Below, in pieces: positions 53,023 to 62,312 of a stretch of 64,000 nucleotides of DNA (positions are counted from its first letter, which is position 1; each line of letters starts with the position of its first letter). Below the pieces are notes generated by a model. The model was not told where the DNA came from, searched no databases, and saw only the letters and a list, made by a program, of their open reading frames with translations. Position numbers and translations under genes: made by a program. Origin of the DNA: Pseudomonas viridiflava (GTDB lineage: Bacteria > Pseudomonadota > Gammaproteobacteria > Pseudomonadales > Pseudomonadaceae); the NCBI RefSeq assembly GCF_900602065.1, contig NZ_UWFN01000265.1:372001-436000 (forward strand). The letters are read 5' to 3'.

Positions 53023-53811
53023 ATGAATAATAAGAAACTTTGCATCACCGCTACCCTGCTGTTCAGTTGCTCCAGCGTCGCCCTAGCGCAGGATTCAGGC
53101 TCTCACCTGGACAAGGTGTTGCAGTCAGGTGTGTTGGCCGTTTGCACCACCGGTGATTACAAGCCCTACACTTTTCTGCGCGAAGATGGCGAATATGAAG
53201 GCATCGACATCGAAATGGCCCGCACGCTGGCGCAAAGCCTTGGGGTGAAAATCCAGTGGGTACCGACCACCTGGAAAACCCTGATGCCGGACATGCTTGC
53301 CGGTAAGTGCGATGTGACCATGGGCGGTGTGTCGGTGACGCTGGAGCGCCAGAAGAAAGCCTTCTTCAGTAACACGCTGGATGTGGACGGCAAGATCCCC
53401 CTGACCCGCTGCGAAGATCAGGCGCTGTATCAAACCATCGAGCAGATCAACAAGCCGTCCGTGCGTTTGATCGAGCCCGCCGGCGGTACCAATGAAGCCT
53501 TTGTTCGCGCCCATCTGCCAGCAGCGCAGTTGGCTTTCCATGACAACAAAACCATTTTCCAGGAGCTGCTGGACAAGAAAGCCGACGTGATGATTACCGA
53601 TTCATCCGAAGCCTTGTACCAGCAGAAGCGCATGCCCGGGCTATGCGCGATCAACCCGACGCGCTACATGCAGTACGGCGAAAAGGCTTACCTGCTGCCA
53701 CGGGACGACATCACCTGGAAGGCCTATGTCGATCAATGGCTGCACCTGAGCAAGGCGACCGGTACTTATCAGACCGTGGTCAGCCACTGGCTGGCGGTGC
53801 CGGGGCAGTAA
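53023..53811 (+). CDS. Periplasmic PheC-like protein (cyclohexadienyl dehydratase family), copy 1
   Basis: 262 aa from the ATG at 53023. A signal peptide (LCITATLLFSCSSVALAQ) precedes a family 3 solute-binding fold: VLAVCTTGDYKPYTFL, then GGVSVTLERQKKAFFS, EPAGGTNEAF, KKADVMITDSSEALYQ, and EKAYLLPRDD. These motifs match P. aeruginosa PheC, which makes phenylpyruvate from prephenate or acts on arogenate in the periplasm. It could be a dehydratase or a binding protein. A close paralogue follows 185 bp later. Confidence 0.83.
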   Translation: MNNKKLCITATLLFSCSSVALAQDSGSHLDKVLQSGVLAVCTTGDYKPYTFLREDGEYEGIDIEMARTLAQSLGVKIQWVPTTWKTLMPDMLAGKCDVTMGGVSVTLERQKKAFFSNTLDVDGKIPLTRCEDQALYQTIEQINKPSVRLIEPAGGTNEAFVRAHLPAAQLAFHDNKTIFQELLDKKADVMITDSSEALYQQKRMPGLCAINPTRYMQYGEKAYLLPRDDITWKAYVDQWLHLSKATGTYQTVVSHWLAVPGQ

Positions 53812-53838
53812 TTCCCCCATAGACTCATTCGATGATGC

Positions 53839-53908
53839 GTAGGAGCTGCCGAAGGCTGCGATAGCGGTGTGTCAGGTCAAAGGCTTCGCAGCCTTCGGCA
53901 GCTCCTAC
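53839..53908. repeat. Extragenic palindrome (GTAGGAGCTGCCGAAGGCTGCG type), copy 1
   Basis: GTAGGAGCTGCCGAAGGCTG on the left is matched by CAGCCTTCGGCAGCTCCTAC on the right, with about 30 bp between. A second near copy is at 55959-56030. Confidence 0.88.
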
Positions 53909-53996
53909 AGGAATACATTCCAACTCAATAAATCGTGCATATGGCTTCGTTCTTGCTTTGTCCGCAGCATCCTTCCGATCGTCGAGCTCGACTCTT

Positions 53997-54785
53997 ATGA
54001 AAAACATGAAACACAGCGCAACAGCCGCCCTGCTCTTCGGGCTGTCGAGTTTTGCCCAGGCACAAGAATTGCCGTCTCATCTGGACAAGGTGCTGCAAGA
54101 AGGACAACTGGCGGTGTGCACTACAGGGGATTACAAACCGTATTCTTTCCTGCGCGAGGATGGTGAATACGAAGGCATCGATATCGAACTGGCGCGCGCT
54201 CTGGCGCAAAGTCTGGGCGTAAAAGTGCAATGGGTGCCGAGCACCTGGAAAACGCTGGTGCCGGACATGGTGGCCGAGAAGTGCGACATCGCCGTAGGTG
54301 GCATCTCGGTAACGCTAGAGCGCCAGAAGAAGGTCTTCTTCAGCAGCACGCTGGACGTCGACGGCAAGATCCCGCTGGCGCGCTGTGAAGATGTGGCGCT
54401 GTATCAAACCATCGAGCAGATCAACAAGCCGACGGTGCGCCTGATCGAACCGGCAGGCGGCACCAACGAAGCCTTCGCCCGTGCGTTCCTGCCCAATGCG
54501 CAATTGGCCTTCCACGACAACAAGACGATCTTCCAGGAACTGCTGGATAAAAAAGCCGACGTGATGATCACTGAAGCGTCCGAAGCGCTCTATCAGCAAA
54601 AGCGTATGCCGGGCTTGTGTGCGATCAACCCGACCCACTCCCTGCAATACGGTGAAAAGGCGTATTTGCTGCCGCGTGGTGATGTGGCCTGGAAGGGCTA
54701 CGTCGATCAGTGGCTGCATCTGAGCAAAGCGACGGGGGCGTATCAGAAAACTGTCGGTAACTGGCTGGCCGTGCCTGCCCAGTGA
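53997..54785 (+). CDS. Periplasmic PheC-like protein, copy 2
   Basis: 262 aa from the ATG at 53997 (a second ATG at 54006). The signal peptide ends near FAQAQELPSH. It keeps nearly all motifs of copy 1 (LAVCTTGDYKPYSFL, GGISVTLERQKKVFFS, EPAGGTNEAFAR, KKADVMITEASEALYQ), differing most in the signal peptide. Tandem duplication is clear. Asp/Glu change TD to TE beside the active site could alter activity. A repeat lies between the copies. Confidence 0.83.
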   Translation: MKNMKHSATAALLFGLSSFAQAQELPSHLDKVLQEGQLAVCTTGDYKPYSFLREDGEYEGIDIELARALAQSLGVKVQWVPSTWKTLVPDMVAEKCDIAVGGISVTLERQKKVFFSSTLDVDGKIPLARCEDVALYQTIEQINKPTVRLIEPAGGTNEAFARAFLPNAQLAFHDNKTIFQELLDKKADVMITEASEALYQQKRMPGLCAINPTHSLQYGEKAYLLPRGDVAWKGYVDQWLHLSKATGAYQKTVGNWLAVPAQ

Positions 54786-54793
54786 CTGATGAC

Positions 54794-54883
54794 GTGGGAC
54801 CGGCTTCAGCCGGGAAGGCTGCATGACTAATGATACAAATGCAGCGACTGTGCAGGACCATTCCCGGCTAAAGCCGGTCCCAC
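54794..54883. repeat. Extragenic palindrome (GTGGGACCGGCTTCAGCCGGG type)
   Basis: GTGGGACCGGCTTCAGCCGG on the left is matched by CCGGCTAAAGCCGGTCCCAC on the right. The arms are also self-complementary (CCGGCTNNAGCCGG), so each could form its own hairpin. Confidence 0.85.
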
Positions 54884-54971
54884 GGCATCTGCATACGGCC
54901 TTGAGGTCTATTGCAGGACACAGTTATGTCAAAGACACTACGACGTGCTTCTGACCTGTCGGACCTGCCAG

Positions 54972-55949
54972 ATGAAAACCAACAAAAGCATTACCCGGGC
55001 GTTCTGTGTCGAGCTTCAGGAAGAGGTGTCTATCAGCGCTGCGCGTCGCGAGTACTTTTCCCTGGAAGAGCCTCGGCAGCGTTTCGAGTTTCTCTGCTCC
55101 AGCGAGCCCTGTCGCAAGCTTGGGGCAAAGATCACGGGCGTGCGCTATGACGTGAAGCCTCAGGACAACCCGACGTTTGTGTCGGCCCACTTTCGCGCCA
55201 ATCCACATTCCGATCACCACCCGGATTGCGAATGGATTGATGAGCAGGCTGAAGAAAACCAGCCGCCTGTTGATATTGAAGAAACCGAGCCGCAAACACG
55301 CATCCGCAAGGCCAAACGCAAGCTCGATGACTATATCGATGTCTTTGACCCCACGATAAAAACGTCAGGTGTAGAAAAGAGCAAAGAAGCCAAGCCTGCT
55401 GCTGTTGCCGTTCAGGTAGCGGACGAACCTGCGGCCGTTAAAACGCCAAAGGTAAAGCCACCTCGCGACAGCGAAACACGCACCAATAATCTCGAACGGC
55501 TCGTGGACAGTTATCGTCAAGCCAAAGCGCAGTTGCCCGCAGATGACTTCAAATTGCTGACCTTGAAGATTCCCGGACAAGGTGAGCAGACGTTGCGCTC
55601 CTATTTCCGGCATATCAAATACGCGAAGCTGGGCGATAACGGGCGGGTGCTTTACGGCGGTGGTCTGGTGGAACGTTATGGGCTGGGCTTCAAGTTCAAG
55701 TTCTTTGACCGCCTTGAGGGCAAACTGGTAACGCTGTACGTGTCACCTGCACAGATGAAAGCGTACCGATCCAGCCGATACATCAGCGAATTGCTGAGCC
55801 ATGCCGATGAAGTGAAGTTCTTCACGGTATATGTACTGGGCGAAGTGAGCGAGAGCCCGTCGGGCAAGAGCATCAGTTTGAGTGTGGGAGACTTGCGGCA
55901 CCTGGTGATTGTGCTGGGGCCGGCGAAGGACGCAAATTCTACGAAGTAG
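54972..55949 (+). CDS. Unknown protein with N-terminal Cys/His region
   Basis: 325 aa from the ATG at 54972; the ribosome site is weak and the start is uncertain (54945 possible). The N-terminal ~90 residues have Cys and His residues (AFCVELQ, EFLCSSEPCRKLG, HHPDCEWIDEQ) that could bind metal. A charged linker (about residues 100-165) follows, then a C-terminal domain with FKFKFFDRLEGKLVTLYVSP. Family not recognised. Isolated gene flanked by palindromes. Confidence 0.7.
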   Translation: MKTNKSITRAFCVELQEEVSISAARREYFSLEEPRQRFEFLCSSEPCRKLGAKITGVRYDVKPQDNPTFVSAHFRANPHSDHHPDCEWIDEQAEENQPPVDIEETEPQTRIRKAKRKLDDYIDVFDPTIKTSGVEKSKEAKPAAVAVQVADEPAAVKTPKVKPPRDSETRTNNLERLVDSYRQAKAQLPADDFKLLTLKIPGQGEQTLRSYFRHIKYAKLGDNGRVLYGGGLVERYGLGFKFKFFDRLEGKLVTLYVSPAQMKAYRSSRYISELLSHADEVKFFTVYVLGEVSESPSGKSISLSVGDLRHLVIVLGPAKDANSTK

Positions 55950-55958
55950 AGGATATCT

Positions 55959-56030
55959 GTAGGAGCTGCCGAAGGCTGCGAAAGCGGTCTGTCTGACACA
56001 GCCTCGTTCGCAGCCTTCGGCAGCTCCTAC
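55959..56030. repeat. Extragenic palindrome (GTAGGAGCTGCCGAAGGCTGCG type), copy 2
   Basis: Same arms as 53839-53908, with a different central part. The two copies flank the second PheC-like gene and the following unknown gene. Confidence 0.88.
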
Positions 56031-56039
56031 AGGTTTACA

Positions 56040-57059
56040 TCAAACCTTGACGATCCAGCCCGCTGGCGCTTCAACGTCGCCCGACTGTACGCCGGTCAGC
56101 TCTGCGTAGAGCTTGCGGGTGACAGGGCCGACTTCGGTTTCGCTGTAGAACACATGCAGCTTGTCCTTGTAGGAAATCCCGCCGATTGGCGTGATCACCG
56201 CAGCGGTGCCGCAAGCGCCGGCTTCTTTGAAGTCAGAAATCTTGTCGATGAACACGTCACCTTCAACGACCTTCAAACCCAAGCGGCTCTGCGCCAGTTC
56301 AATCAACGACAGACGGGTGATACCCGGCAGCACGGACGGCGACTTCGGCGTCACGAACACGTCGTCGTGAGTGATGGCAAAGAAGTTGGCCGAGCCGACT
56401 TCTTCGATCTTGGTGTGGGTTTGCGGGTCCAGATAGATGGCATCCGCGAAGCTCAGTTTCTTGGCTTCGGAACCCGGCATCAGGCTGGCTGCATAGTTAC
56501 CGCCGACCTTGGCTGCGCCGGTACCTTGTGGCGCCGCGCGGTCGTAGCCGGAGATCACGAAGTTGTTCGGTTTCAGGCCACCTTTGAAATAGGCACCCAC
56601 CGGGATGCAGAAGATCGAGAAGATGAACTCGGGCGCGGTACGCACGCCGATGTTGTCACCCACGCCGATCACGAACGGGCGCAGATACAGCGCGCCGCCG
56701 GAGCCGTACGGCGGGATGAAACGCTCGTTGGCAGCAACGACTTTTTTGCACGCCTCGATGAACACATCGGTCGGCACTTGCGGCATCAACAGACGACCAC
56801 AGCTGCGCTGCATGCGCAGGGCGTTCTGGTCAGGGCGGAACAGGTTGATCGAGCCGTCCTTGCAGCGATAAGCCTTCAGGCCTTCGAAACACTGCTGGCC
56901 GTAATGCAGCGCGGTGGAGCCTTCGCTGATGTGCAGCACGTTATCTTCAGTCAACGAGCCCTCATCCCACGCGCCATCGCGCCAATGAGAGAGGTAGCGC
57001 ATATCAGTTTTGATGTAGTCGAAACCCAGAGTGTCCCAATTAATGCTGTCGTGACTCAT
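56040..57059 (-). CDS. ilvE: Branched-chain amino acid aminotransferase
   Basis: 339 aa from the ATG at 57059 (MSHDSINWDTLGFDYIKTD). PLP enzyme of fold type IV that makes valine, leucine and isoleucine from their keto acids. The PLP lysine is in GTGAAKVGGNYAASLMPG; other family parts are QQCFEGLKAYRCKDGSINLF and GSANFFAI. This is the longer, eukaryote-like IlvE subtype. A possible earlier start at 57074 (MKEGV) is less likely. Confidence 0.93.
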   Translation of the reverse strand: MSHDSINWDTLGFDYIKTDMRYLSHWRDGAWDEGSLTEDNVLHISEGSTALHYGQQCFEGLKAYRCKDGSINLFRPDQNALRMQRSCGRLLMPQVPTDVFIEACKKVVAANERFIPPYGSGGALYLRPFVIGVGDNIGVRTAPEFIFSIFCIPVGAYFKGGLKPNNFVISGYDRAAPQGTGAAKVGGNYAASLMPGSEAKKLSFADAIYLDPQTHTKIEEVGSANFFAITHDDVFVTPKSPSVLPGITRLSLIELAQSRLGLKVVEGDVFIDKISDFKEAGACGTAAVITPIGGISYKDKLHVFYSETEVGPVTRKLYAELTGVQSGDVEAPAGWIVKV

Positions 57060-57167
57060 AACGCCCTCTTTCATTTAGCGGCTGCCTGGACGAATCAGGC
57101 CATGGCCGTATTCTGCCAGATCATCCGCGGCTTGCGGCCCGAAAAACACATAAACCTTGATACATGT

Positions 57168-58052
57168 TCAATCTGGCAATTGCGCATTACCTGCTTCGGG
57201 AGCCAGGCAATCAGTAAACAGCTTGTGCAGCGGCAAGTCGCGCTGGCTACGACGCATCATCAACACCACTTCGCGGTAAAACGTGAGATCGCCCAGGCTG
57301 ATCACCTGCACTCTGGCATCCCGCTCCAGCCACAGACCGGCCCGAGGTATCAGAGAAATGCCCAGCCCGCTTTCAACGAACTTGACGATGGCGTCCAGCT
57401 CGTCCAGCTCCAGCGCCACATGCACCTCAATCTGTTGTTCACGCAAAAACCGGGTGACCTGACGCCCACCAAACGACGCCCGGTCATAGCGCACATGCGG
57501 CTGTTCAGCCAAGAGTTTGAGCGGGTCAGATTCTTCGAGATCCAGTGGAACGATCAGCACAAAAGGTTCGGTTTCCAGAACTTGCACATGTAGCTCTTTG
57601 GGTAACTCGAATGGCGGCTTGATCAGAATTGCCACATCCAGTTCACCGGCATCCAGCTGGCTCAGCAAGTTTAATGACACACCCGGCACCAGCTTGGCCT
57701 CAACCGCCGGCGCACGACGCCGCAATCGCAGCAACGCCTGAGGCAGAAAACCGGTTTGCGCACTGGCAATCGCACCGATCTTCATTTCACCGCGATATTC
57801 CTCAGGGTCCACTGGCGTCGACATGCGGTTGAACAACTCGAACATTTCCTGAGCCATGGGCAGCGCACGAATACCGGCCGCATTGAGAATGGCCTGTCGT
57901 CCGGTGCGATCAAACAAACGCACACCTAGCGCCTGTTCGAGATTCTTGATCTGCGAGCTGACCGCCGATTGGGTCAAACCGATGTGCATACCCGCTGCCG
58001 CGAACGTGCCGTAACGGGCTACGGCCAGGAAGGTTTTCAATTCACGCAGCAT
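57168..58052 (-). CDS. LysR-family regulator
   Basis: 294 aa from the ATG at 58052, because GGAGCGGCTT gives a good ribosome site; a start at 58064 is possible. The N-terminal winged helix (MLRELKTFLAVARYGTFAAA, then LTQSAVSSQIKNLEQALGVR) is typical; the C-terminal part is the substrate-binding fold (IGAIASAQTGFLPQALLRL). Divergent from the VOC gene, 121 bp apart, so it may regulate that gene. Confidence 0.92.
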   Translation of the reverse strand: MLRELKTFLAVARYGTFAAAGMHIGLTQSAVSSQIKNLEQALGVRLFDRTGRQAILNAAGIRALPMAQEMFELFNRMSTPVDPEEYRGEMKIGAIASAQTGFLPQALLRLRRRAPAVEAKLVPGVSLNLLSQLDAGELDVAILIKPPFELPKELHVQVLETEPFVLIVPLDLEESDPLKLLAEQPHVRYDRASFGGRQVTRFLREQQIEVHVALELDELDAIVKFVESGLGISLIPRAGLWLERDARVQVISLGDLTFYREVVLMMRRSQRDLPLHKLFTDCLAPEAGNAQLPD

Positions 58053-58173
58053 AAGCCGCTCCATTGATCGATTTTTTTTGAGCTGAGCAGTGAATATATC
58101 CGCTTTGTATAAATTTATTCTTATCTAAAATAAATCGTCTTCAATAGCCTTCTTCATAAAAAGGATATTTACC

Positions 58174-58599
58174 GTGAGCCTCGCCCCCTTCCATTTGGCA
58201 ATCCCCGTTTACGACCTGGCAGCCGCGCGCCACTTCTACACTGAAGTGTTCGGTTTCACTGAGGGTCGCTCAAGCGATCATTGGGTTGATTACGATTTCT
58301 ATGGCCACCAGTTGGTGATCCACGAACACCCCAAAACCGCCTCGCAGGAGTCGGCAGGCACTAACGTCGTGGACGGCCATGACGTGCCGGTGCCTCACTT
58401 TGGCGTGGTGTTGAGTTGGGAAGACTGGGAAATCCTGGCGGAGCGCATGCACTCACAAGGTATAAAGTTCGTGATCGAACCTTATGTGCGCTTCAAGGGC
58501 GAAGTGGGCGAGCAAGCCACCATGTTCTTCTTCGACCCCTGTGGCAACGCCCTGGAATTCAAGGCGTTCAAAGACATCGGTCAACTGTTCGCCAAGTAA
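58174..58599 (+). CDS. VOC-family protein (glyoxalase/dioxygenase fold)
   Basis: 141 aa with a GTG start at 58174, preceded by AAGGAT. Two betaalphabeta modules with likely metal ligands in [20 protein letters not shown] (His) and the C-terminal [15 protein letters not shown] (Glu). Substrate unknown. Probably controlled by the divergent LysR protein. Confidence 0.9.
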   Translation: MSLAPFHLAIPVYDLAAARHFYTEVFGFTEGRSSDHWVDYDFYGHQLVIHEHPKTASQESAGTNVVDGHDVPVPHFGVVLSWEDWEILAERMHSQGIKFVIEPYVRFKGEVGEQATMFFFDPCGNALEFKAFKDIGQLFAK

Positions 58600-58626
58600 G
58601 GCAAACGCTGGTGCCATGTCACTTGC

Positions 58627-59517
58627 TCAGTGACTCAGCACCAGCCGCTTGAAGCGTGTCAGGGTCTTCATGTTCATGTGCCGCAGCGGGATGGAGCGCA
58701 ACAGGCTCCAGGCGTGTTTCTTGTCCGAGACCACCGCGTATTTGAGCGCCTTGTGCACGATCAAGGTTCTGCCCTTGTGATAATCGCGATGCGACTTATA
58801 AGGCGCGATGGTCTGCAGATCCGCGTCCAGTAGCACTTTGTATTTGCGCGAGAGGTTATTCGCGTGCCGACGATAGCGGGTGACGCATACCGGCAGCACG
58901 TCAATACAATAACCCTGATGAGCAATCTTCAGGGTCATCTGGAAATCCTGAACCCTGATATTCGGATCGTAAAACCCGGCAGCCTTGATGGCATCCAGGC
59001 GATAAAGCGCGACCGGCGCACCCACCACAACGGCCCCCCTGAGAACTTGCTCAAACTTGAGGTATTCAATGTAGTCGCGATGCTGGCGCTTAGTATCTCG
59101 ACCCTCACTGTCCATATAAATAATCAAGGCGCCGACACATCCCACATGGGGGTGCTTATCCAGATACTCCGCACGTACTCTCACAGAGTCGGGCAACATA
59201 ATGTCGTCCAGATCCGGGGTCGCAACATAAGTCCCTTTGGCGTATTGCATGCCGTGATTAAGGGCTGCACTGACACCCTGGTTTTCTTGCTGGTAAAGCT
59301 GAAACGTATACTTTGACTGAAGTGATTGCAGCAGGGCGAAACTGTTATCCGTCGAACCATCGTCCACGACAATAACTTCGAAGTTCTCATAGTCCTGAGC
59401 AAAGATACTTGCCATGGCGTCTTCAAGAAACTTTTCCGCGTTATAGCAAGGCGCGACAATCGAGACGAGAGGCGGAGCACTAGCGAGCGGCTGTTCTGTG
59501 GAGAGTTCGGTCATCAT
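58627..59517 (-). CDS. Family 2 glycosyltransferase
   Basis: 296 aa from the ATG at 59517. GT-A fold: VSIVAPCYNAEKFLEDAMAS, the nucleotide-binding VVDDGSTDNS, and the acidic TPDLDDIMLPDSV. No transmembrane helix. Likely transfers a sugar for surface polysaccharide; target not predictable. Faces away from the large membrane protein at 59817. Confidence 0.88.
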   Translation of the reverse strand: MMTELSTEQPLASAPPLVSIVAPCYNAEKFLEDAMASIFAQDYENFEVIVVDDGSTDNSFALLQSLQSKYTFQLYQQENQGVSAALNHGMQYAKGTYVATPDLDDIMLPDSVRVRAEYLDKHPHVGCVGALIIYMDSEGRDTKRQHRDYIEYLKFEQVLRGAVVVGAPVALYRLDAIKAAGFYDPNIRVQDFQMTLKIAHQGYCIDVLPVCVTRYRRHANNLSRKYKVLLDADLQTIAPYKSHRDYHKGRTLIVHKALKYAVVSDKKHAWSLLRSIPLRHMNMKTLTRFKRLVLSH

Positions 59518-59816
59518 CACATTTCGGAATGGCTTCAACGAAAACGATTGTAACGATCCCGAGTAATCAACGCACGTTTGTTATAGATATTCAGCCCAAG
59601 CTGGTGAACGCCTCATGAAAATCGTCCGTTCAACGAAGCCAATCGACTCATATCGAGACGGATTAACCTCCCTTGCAGCCAAGCCATTACTTTGACACCC
59701 CTTAAACCCTGCCTTTCCAGCCCCACCATTGAAGTCATTAATTTGACTTGCAAACTCTCTCGATTACGCTCAGCCCGTGACACGTCAGACAGGACCTTCC
59801 CGCCTTACTCGACAGA
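59518..59816. other. Intergenic region between GT2 and membrane protein genes
   Basis: About 300 bp between divergent genes, so it holds both promoters. No gene, repeat or strong hairpin seen. Confidence 0.5.
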
Positions 59817-61340
59817 ATGAGCAAACTCGCCATGGAAACAGGCATTAACGTAGCCAGCCCGGTCGCCACCCACGCAGTTGATCGCCGCGTCATGCTGGTG
59901 TTGTTCTTTTTGCCGGTCGTCTTTCTGGTGCTGGCAACACTGGCCATAAACGGCGGCATGCTGATGTACACCCTGGACGATCCATATATCCATATCGATC
60001 TGGCCAAACGTATCTTCAGCGGTCATTACGGTATTAATCCGGGGGAATACTCAGCCCCATCGTCCAGTATCCTCTGGCCCTTTCTCCTGGCGCCTTTTAC
60101 CCCACTCGGCAATTTCATGCTGTGGGTTCCGCTGCTACTGAACATTGGCTTCTCGTTTCTGACCTGCTCACTCTTCAACCGCCTGTTGCCAGAGATCAGC
60201 TTGGTTCACCGTTTGTGCATCCTCGGCGGATGGTTTCTGGCAACCAATTTCTACGGGCTGATGTTCAACGGCATGGAACACTGCCTGCAGATCTTTCTGG
60301 TGACAGTGATTGCACTGGGCGTGCTGCGCAAAGAGTTTTACAGCGAACAAGTGACCCGCAATGGCGTCTATCTGGCCATTCTGGTGCTACCGCTGGTGCG
60401 CTACGAAGGGCTGGCGGTGTCTCTCCCCGTCTTGCTGTATCTGCTTTGCAAAGGGGAGCGCCTGAGGCCGCTCATGTGCGGGGCGCTGCTGGTCAGCGCC
60501 GTGGCGCTGTTCTCGCTGTTTCTGGCCAGGCTAGGCGTGGGTTACCTGCCCTCCTCGGTCATCGCCAAATCAGACACCAGCGGGCTGTCGTCCATCGCCA
60601 TGAACGCCATCGGCCAGTTTGAAAAGTATGGCTGGATCATTGTGGCACTCCTGGTGATGTGCGCCTTCATGCCAAACCGCAAGCTGCTGATCATGCTGCT
60701 GGTTACGGTGACAGCGCTGCACGCGCTGTTTGGCAAGAACGGCTGGTTCGGCCGTTATGAAATCTACTGGCTGACCTTCCTCGGGGTGTTTTTCCTGCAC
60801 CTGTGCATCACTCATCTCAAGGCGCGCAGCACAGCCATTATCTTCGCCCTGCTCCCCTTGGCCTTCGCACAACTGGTGTACACCACCCTGAGCACGCCAC
60901 TGGCCTCAGCAGCGGTGTACAACCAGCAATATCCGATGTCACAAGTCGCCCAGCGACTCAATGCGCCCGTGGCCGTCAATGACCTTGGCCTGGTTGCGCT
61001 TAACTCCAGGCAATACGTGCTGGACCTCTGGGGGCTTGGCAACCTTGAGGCCCTGAAACTGCGCAAGACAGAAACTGGCTCCGGCTGGATCAAGGACCTG
61101 ATGGACCGCAAGAACGTGCACTACGCGTTTATCTACGAAGAGTGGTTCCCCGAGCGCCCGGATAACTGGATCAAGGTCGGTGAACTGCAAATGCATGTGC
61201 CCAAGATCGCGACTGCGTTCAATCACGTGGCGTTTTACGCCACCGACGAGGTATCGGCGCAGACCCTCAAGGATGTCATGCAGACTTACGCCCTGGAGCA
61301 GCCGACGGGGAAATACGAATTTATCTTCGAGCGTCAGTAG
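59817..61340 (+). CDS. Large membrane protein, likely GT-C glycosyltransferase
   Basis: 507 aa with about 10-11 transmembrane helices and a C-terminal soluble domain (last ~140 residues). After the first helix, TLDDPYIHIDLAKRI has an acidic Asp-Asp pair in the position of the catalytic loop of GT-C enzymes. Further segments: YSAPSSSILWPFLLAPFTPL and NGWFGRYEIYWLTFLG. The acceptor and donor are unknown. Divergent partner of the GT2 gene, perhaps in the same surface pathway. Confidence 0.75.
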   Translation: MSKLAMETGINVASPVATHAVDRRVMLVLFFLPVVFLVLATLAINGGMLMYTLDDPYIHIDLAKRIFSGHYGINPGEYSAPSSSILWPFLLAPFTPLGNFMLWVPLLLNIGFSFLTCSLFNRLLPEISLVHRLCILGGWFLATNFYGLMFNGMEHCLQIFLVTVIALGVLRKEFYSEQVTRNGVYLAILVLPLVRYEGLAVSLPVLLYLLCKGERLRPLMCGALLVSAVALFSLFLARLGVGYLPSSVIAKSDTSGLSSIAMNAIGQFEKYGWIIVALLVMCAFMPNRKLLIMLLVTVTALHALFGKNGWFGRYEIYWLTFLGVFFLHLCITHLKARSTAIIFALLPLAFAQLVYTTLSTPLASAAVYNQQYPMSQVAQRLNAPVAVNDLGLVALNSRQYVLDLWGLGNLEALKLRKTETGSGWIKDLMDRKNVHYAFIYEEWFPERPDNWIKVGELQMHVPKIATAFNHVAFYATDEVSAQTLKDVMQTYALEQPTGKYEFIFERQ

Positions 61341-61359
61341 CCCGAAAAGATAGAAGCAA

Positions 61360-61392
61360 AAAAAACCCGCTGCTCTACCGAGCAACGGGTTT
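61360..61392. terminator. Terminator between membrane protein and cyoE
   Basis: AACCCGCTGCTC pairs with GAGCAACGGGTT around CTACC-like loop sequence, with A and T tracts on both sides; bidirectional between convergent genes. Confidence 0.88.
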
Positions 61393-61414
61393 TCTGTTTT
61401 CAGGCTGGCCTGGA

Positions 61415-62302
61415 TCAGAAGGCGTAAGTCACCAACAGATCTTTGGTCACCTGAAAGTCCACCGACATCATGAAGCTCAGAGCACTGATGGTGAAGATGG
61501 AGAATACGAACAGCTTACGGGCCCAGACAGTGTCGTCCACTGCCTTGTAGCCTTTCCAGGCCATATACAGCCAGTACATGCCCATGCCCGCAGCGACCGC
61601 CAGATAGTTGAGCCCGGCGTAACCGCCGAAGGTCAACATCAAGGTGGCCACCAGGAACGCCAGGATGTAGAGCAGGATATGACGCTTGGCGACCTTGATG
61701 CCGCGCTCAACCGGCAATACCGGAATCTTCGCAGCCAGATAGTCGTTGAAACGGAAAATCGCGATGGCATAGGAATGCGGCATCTGCCAGAGGCTGAACA
61801 TCACCAGCAGGGTCAATGCCGCAAAGTCGAAGCTGTTGCTCACTGCGCAGTAGCCGATCACCGGAGGCATGGCCCCCGACAAGCTACCGATCAGCGTGCC
61901 GTGTACCGACTTGCGCTTGAAGTACAGGCTGTAGAAGCCGACGTAAATCACGAAGCCAATCACTGCAAGCAACGCCGCGAGCGGGTTGGTTTTGGTGTAC
62001 AGCAAACCAACCCCGCCAACACCCAGAATCGTTGCGTAGAGCAAGGCCAGTCTCAACGAGACCAGGCCTTGTACCAACACGCGGTTCTTGGTGCGCTCCA
62101 TCTTCTGGTCGATGTCACGGTCGATGCAGTTGTTGAAAACACAACCGGATGCAACGACCAATGAGGTGCCTATGACTGCGGCCAGAAACATGCCGAAGTC
62201 AATTTGCCCTTTGGAGGCCAGAAAAAAGCCACCTGCCACCGAAAGCACGTTACCGAAAATGATCCCCGGCTTGGTGATTTGGATAAAGTGCTTAAGGGAC
62301 AT
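61415..62302 (-). CDS. cyoE: Protoheme IX farnesyltransferase (heme O synthase)
   Basis: Adds a farnesyl group to heme b to make heme O for the bo3 oxidase. 295 aa with about nine helices. The prenyl-diphosphate-binding Asp-rich motif is [18 protein letters not shown], and a second acidic part is near [18 protein letters not shown]. Ends the cyo operon, 10 bp after cyoD. Confidence 0.95.
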   Translation of the reverse strand: MSLKHFIQITKPGIIFGNVLSVAGGFFLASKGQIDFGMFLAAVIGTSLVVASGCVFNNCIDRDIDQKMERTKNRVLVQGLVSLRLALLYATILGVGGVGLLYTKTNPLAALLAVIGFVIYVGFYSLYFKRKSVHGTLIGSLSGAMPPVIGYCAVSNSFDFAALTLLVMFSLWQMPHSYAIAIFRFNDYLAAKIPVLPVERGIKVAKRHILLYILAFLVATLMLTFGGYAGLNYLAVAAGMGMYWLYMAWKGYKAVDDTVWARKLFVFSIFTISALSFMMSVDFQVTKDLLVTYAF

Positions 62303-62312
62303 CAGGGTTACC

